From: Terriglobales bacterium
GTDB lineage: Bacteria; Acidobacteriota; Terriglobia; Bryobacterales; Bryobacteraceae
Assembly (NCBI GenBank): GCA_027485675.1
Contig: JAIXQP010000032.1
Location: 1 to 43,542 of the forward strand
Length of the DNA stretch: 43,542 nt
Reading direction: 5' to 3'
The translations under genes were made by a program, and so were the position numbers. Of the stretch, positions 43,438 through 43,542 are shown one piece after another. Under the pieces are notes generated by a model, which did no database searches, had not been told where the DNA came from, and saw nothing but the letters and a program-made list of their open reading frames with translations. Within the stretch, counting starts at the first letter, position 1. Each line of letters opens with the position of its first letter.

Positions 43438-43542
43438 AAATTAGCCGGAGACCGGTTGGGTCTGAATTGATAGCAAAGGACTTGTGGCGGTGATTTCTGT
43501 GGTCTGGAGTTGAGGTTGCCCTTGTGCCGCCGAGGTGCCGGT
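43426..43542. repeat. Right copy of 117-bp terminal inverted repeat
   Basis: This is the exact reverse complement of 2-118. Inside the match the flanks differ at once (bases before 43426 do not match those after 118), so the repeat boundary is sharp. It interrupts the frame of the fragment at 43279-43437. Most likely this is the end of a second copy of the same repeated element, pointing outward. It carries no intact gene. Confidence 0.9.

Noticed and set aside
41452-43470. 672-aa plus-strand open frame opposite the metzincin-like gene
   Set aside because: No domain, signal or ribosome site; its length comes from the codon pattern of the minus-strand gene, which carries clear LysM-like and protease motifs. 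It also runs into the terminal repeat.
1-43542. CRISPR array, rRNA genes, prophage or integrase
   Set aside because: I saw no regularly spaced direct repeats, no rRNA-like sequence and no integrase or phage structural gene; the only mobile-element traces are the IS3-type and group II remnants and the terminal repeats.

Overview
The window looks like high-GC DNA from an Acidobacteriota bacterium, probably of the Bryobacterales/Solibacter type. This is inferred from gene content: Oar-like TonB receptors with a carboxypeptidase-regulatory N-terminus, a fragment of a MacB/FtsX-type permease of the kind expanded in acidobacteria, and a sig-70_X6-type ECF sigma factor joined to a Ser/Thr kinase with a long repeat-rich tail. 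Both ends carry the same 117-bp sequence in inverted orientation (2-118 and 43426-43542), so the window is probably a whole contig that stops in two copies of one repeated element.

Left accessory part (1-11.9 kb). The outer 1 kb is debris: a group II intron reverse-transcriptase fragment and a permease tail. Then comes a translationally coupled minus-strand uptake operon: TonB-dependent receptor (8814-5479), substrate-binding lipoprotein, FecCD/BtuC permease, FecE/BtuD ATPase, and a second receptor cut off after about 405 residues. A divergent siderophore-receptor pseudogene (8901-10070) and an AbiEi/AbiEii toxin-antitoxin pair follow. The part ends at a tRNA-Val(CAC) gene whose 3' end faces the accessory DNA.

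Core-like part (12.0-34.8 kb). The plus strand is strongly C-rich whichever way genes point: plus-strand genes end codons in C, minus-strand genes in G. It holds a DUF2339 membrane protein; a signalling block (hybrid histidine kinase, CheY-like regulator, DHp-only protein, ECF sigma factor, small membrane protein) facing a sigma54-type regulator; a plus-strand series of metallophosphatase, Omp85 barrel, exported kinase-like protein and ATP/ADP translocase-like carrier; a small ParE-type TA cassette that breaks the composition; an ECF sigma/Ser-Thr kinase pair; a giant secreted protein with a degenerate PI-PLC-like N-terminus; and small membrane, DUF1801-like and AraC genes.

Right accessory part (34.8-43.5 kb). 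Composition becomes strand-balanced again. It contains an outer-membrane protein, a PLD-family fragment, a DUF433/DUF5615 TA pair whose toxin has a nonsense codon, an IS3-type remnant, and the most unusual locus: a minus-strand set of a truncated gene, a 1232-residue protein joining LysM-like, FlgD-like, peptidoglycan-binding-like and metzincin-like protease regions, and a coupled 483-residue beta-rich partner. Neither complete protein has a signal peptide. This locus is the best candidate for an undescribed system.
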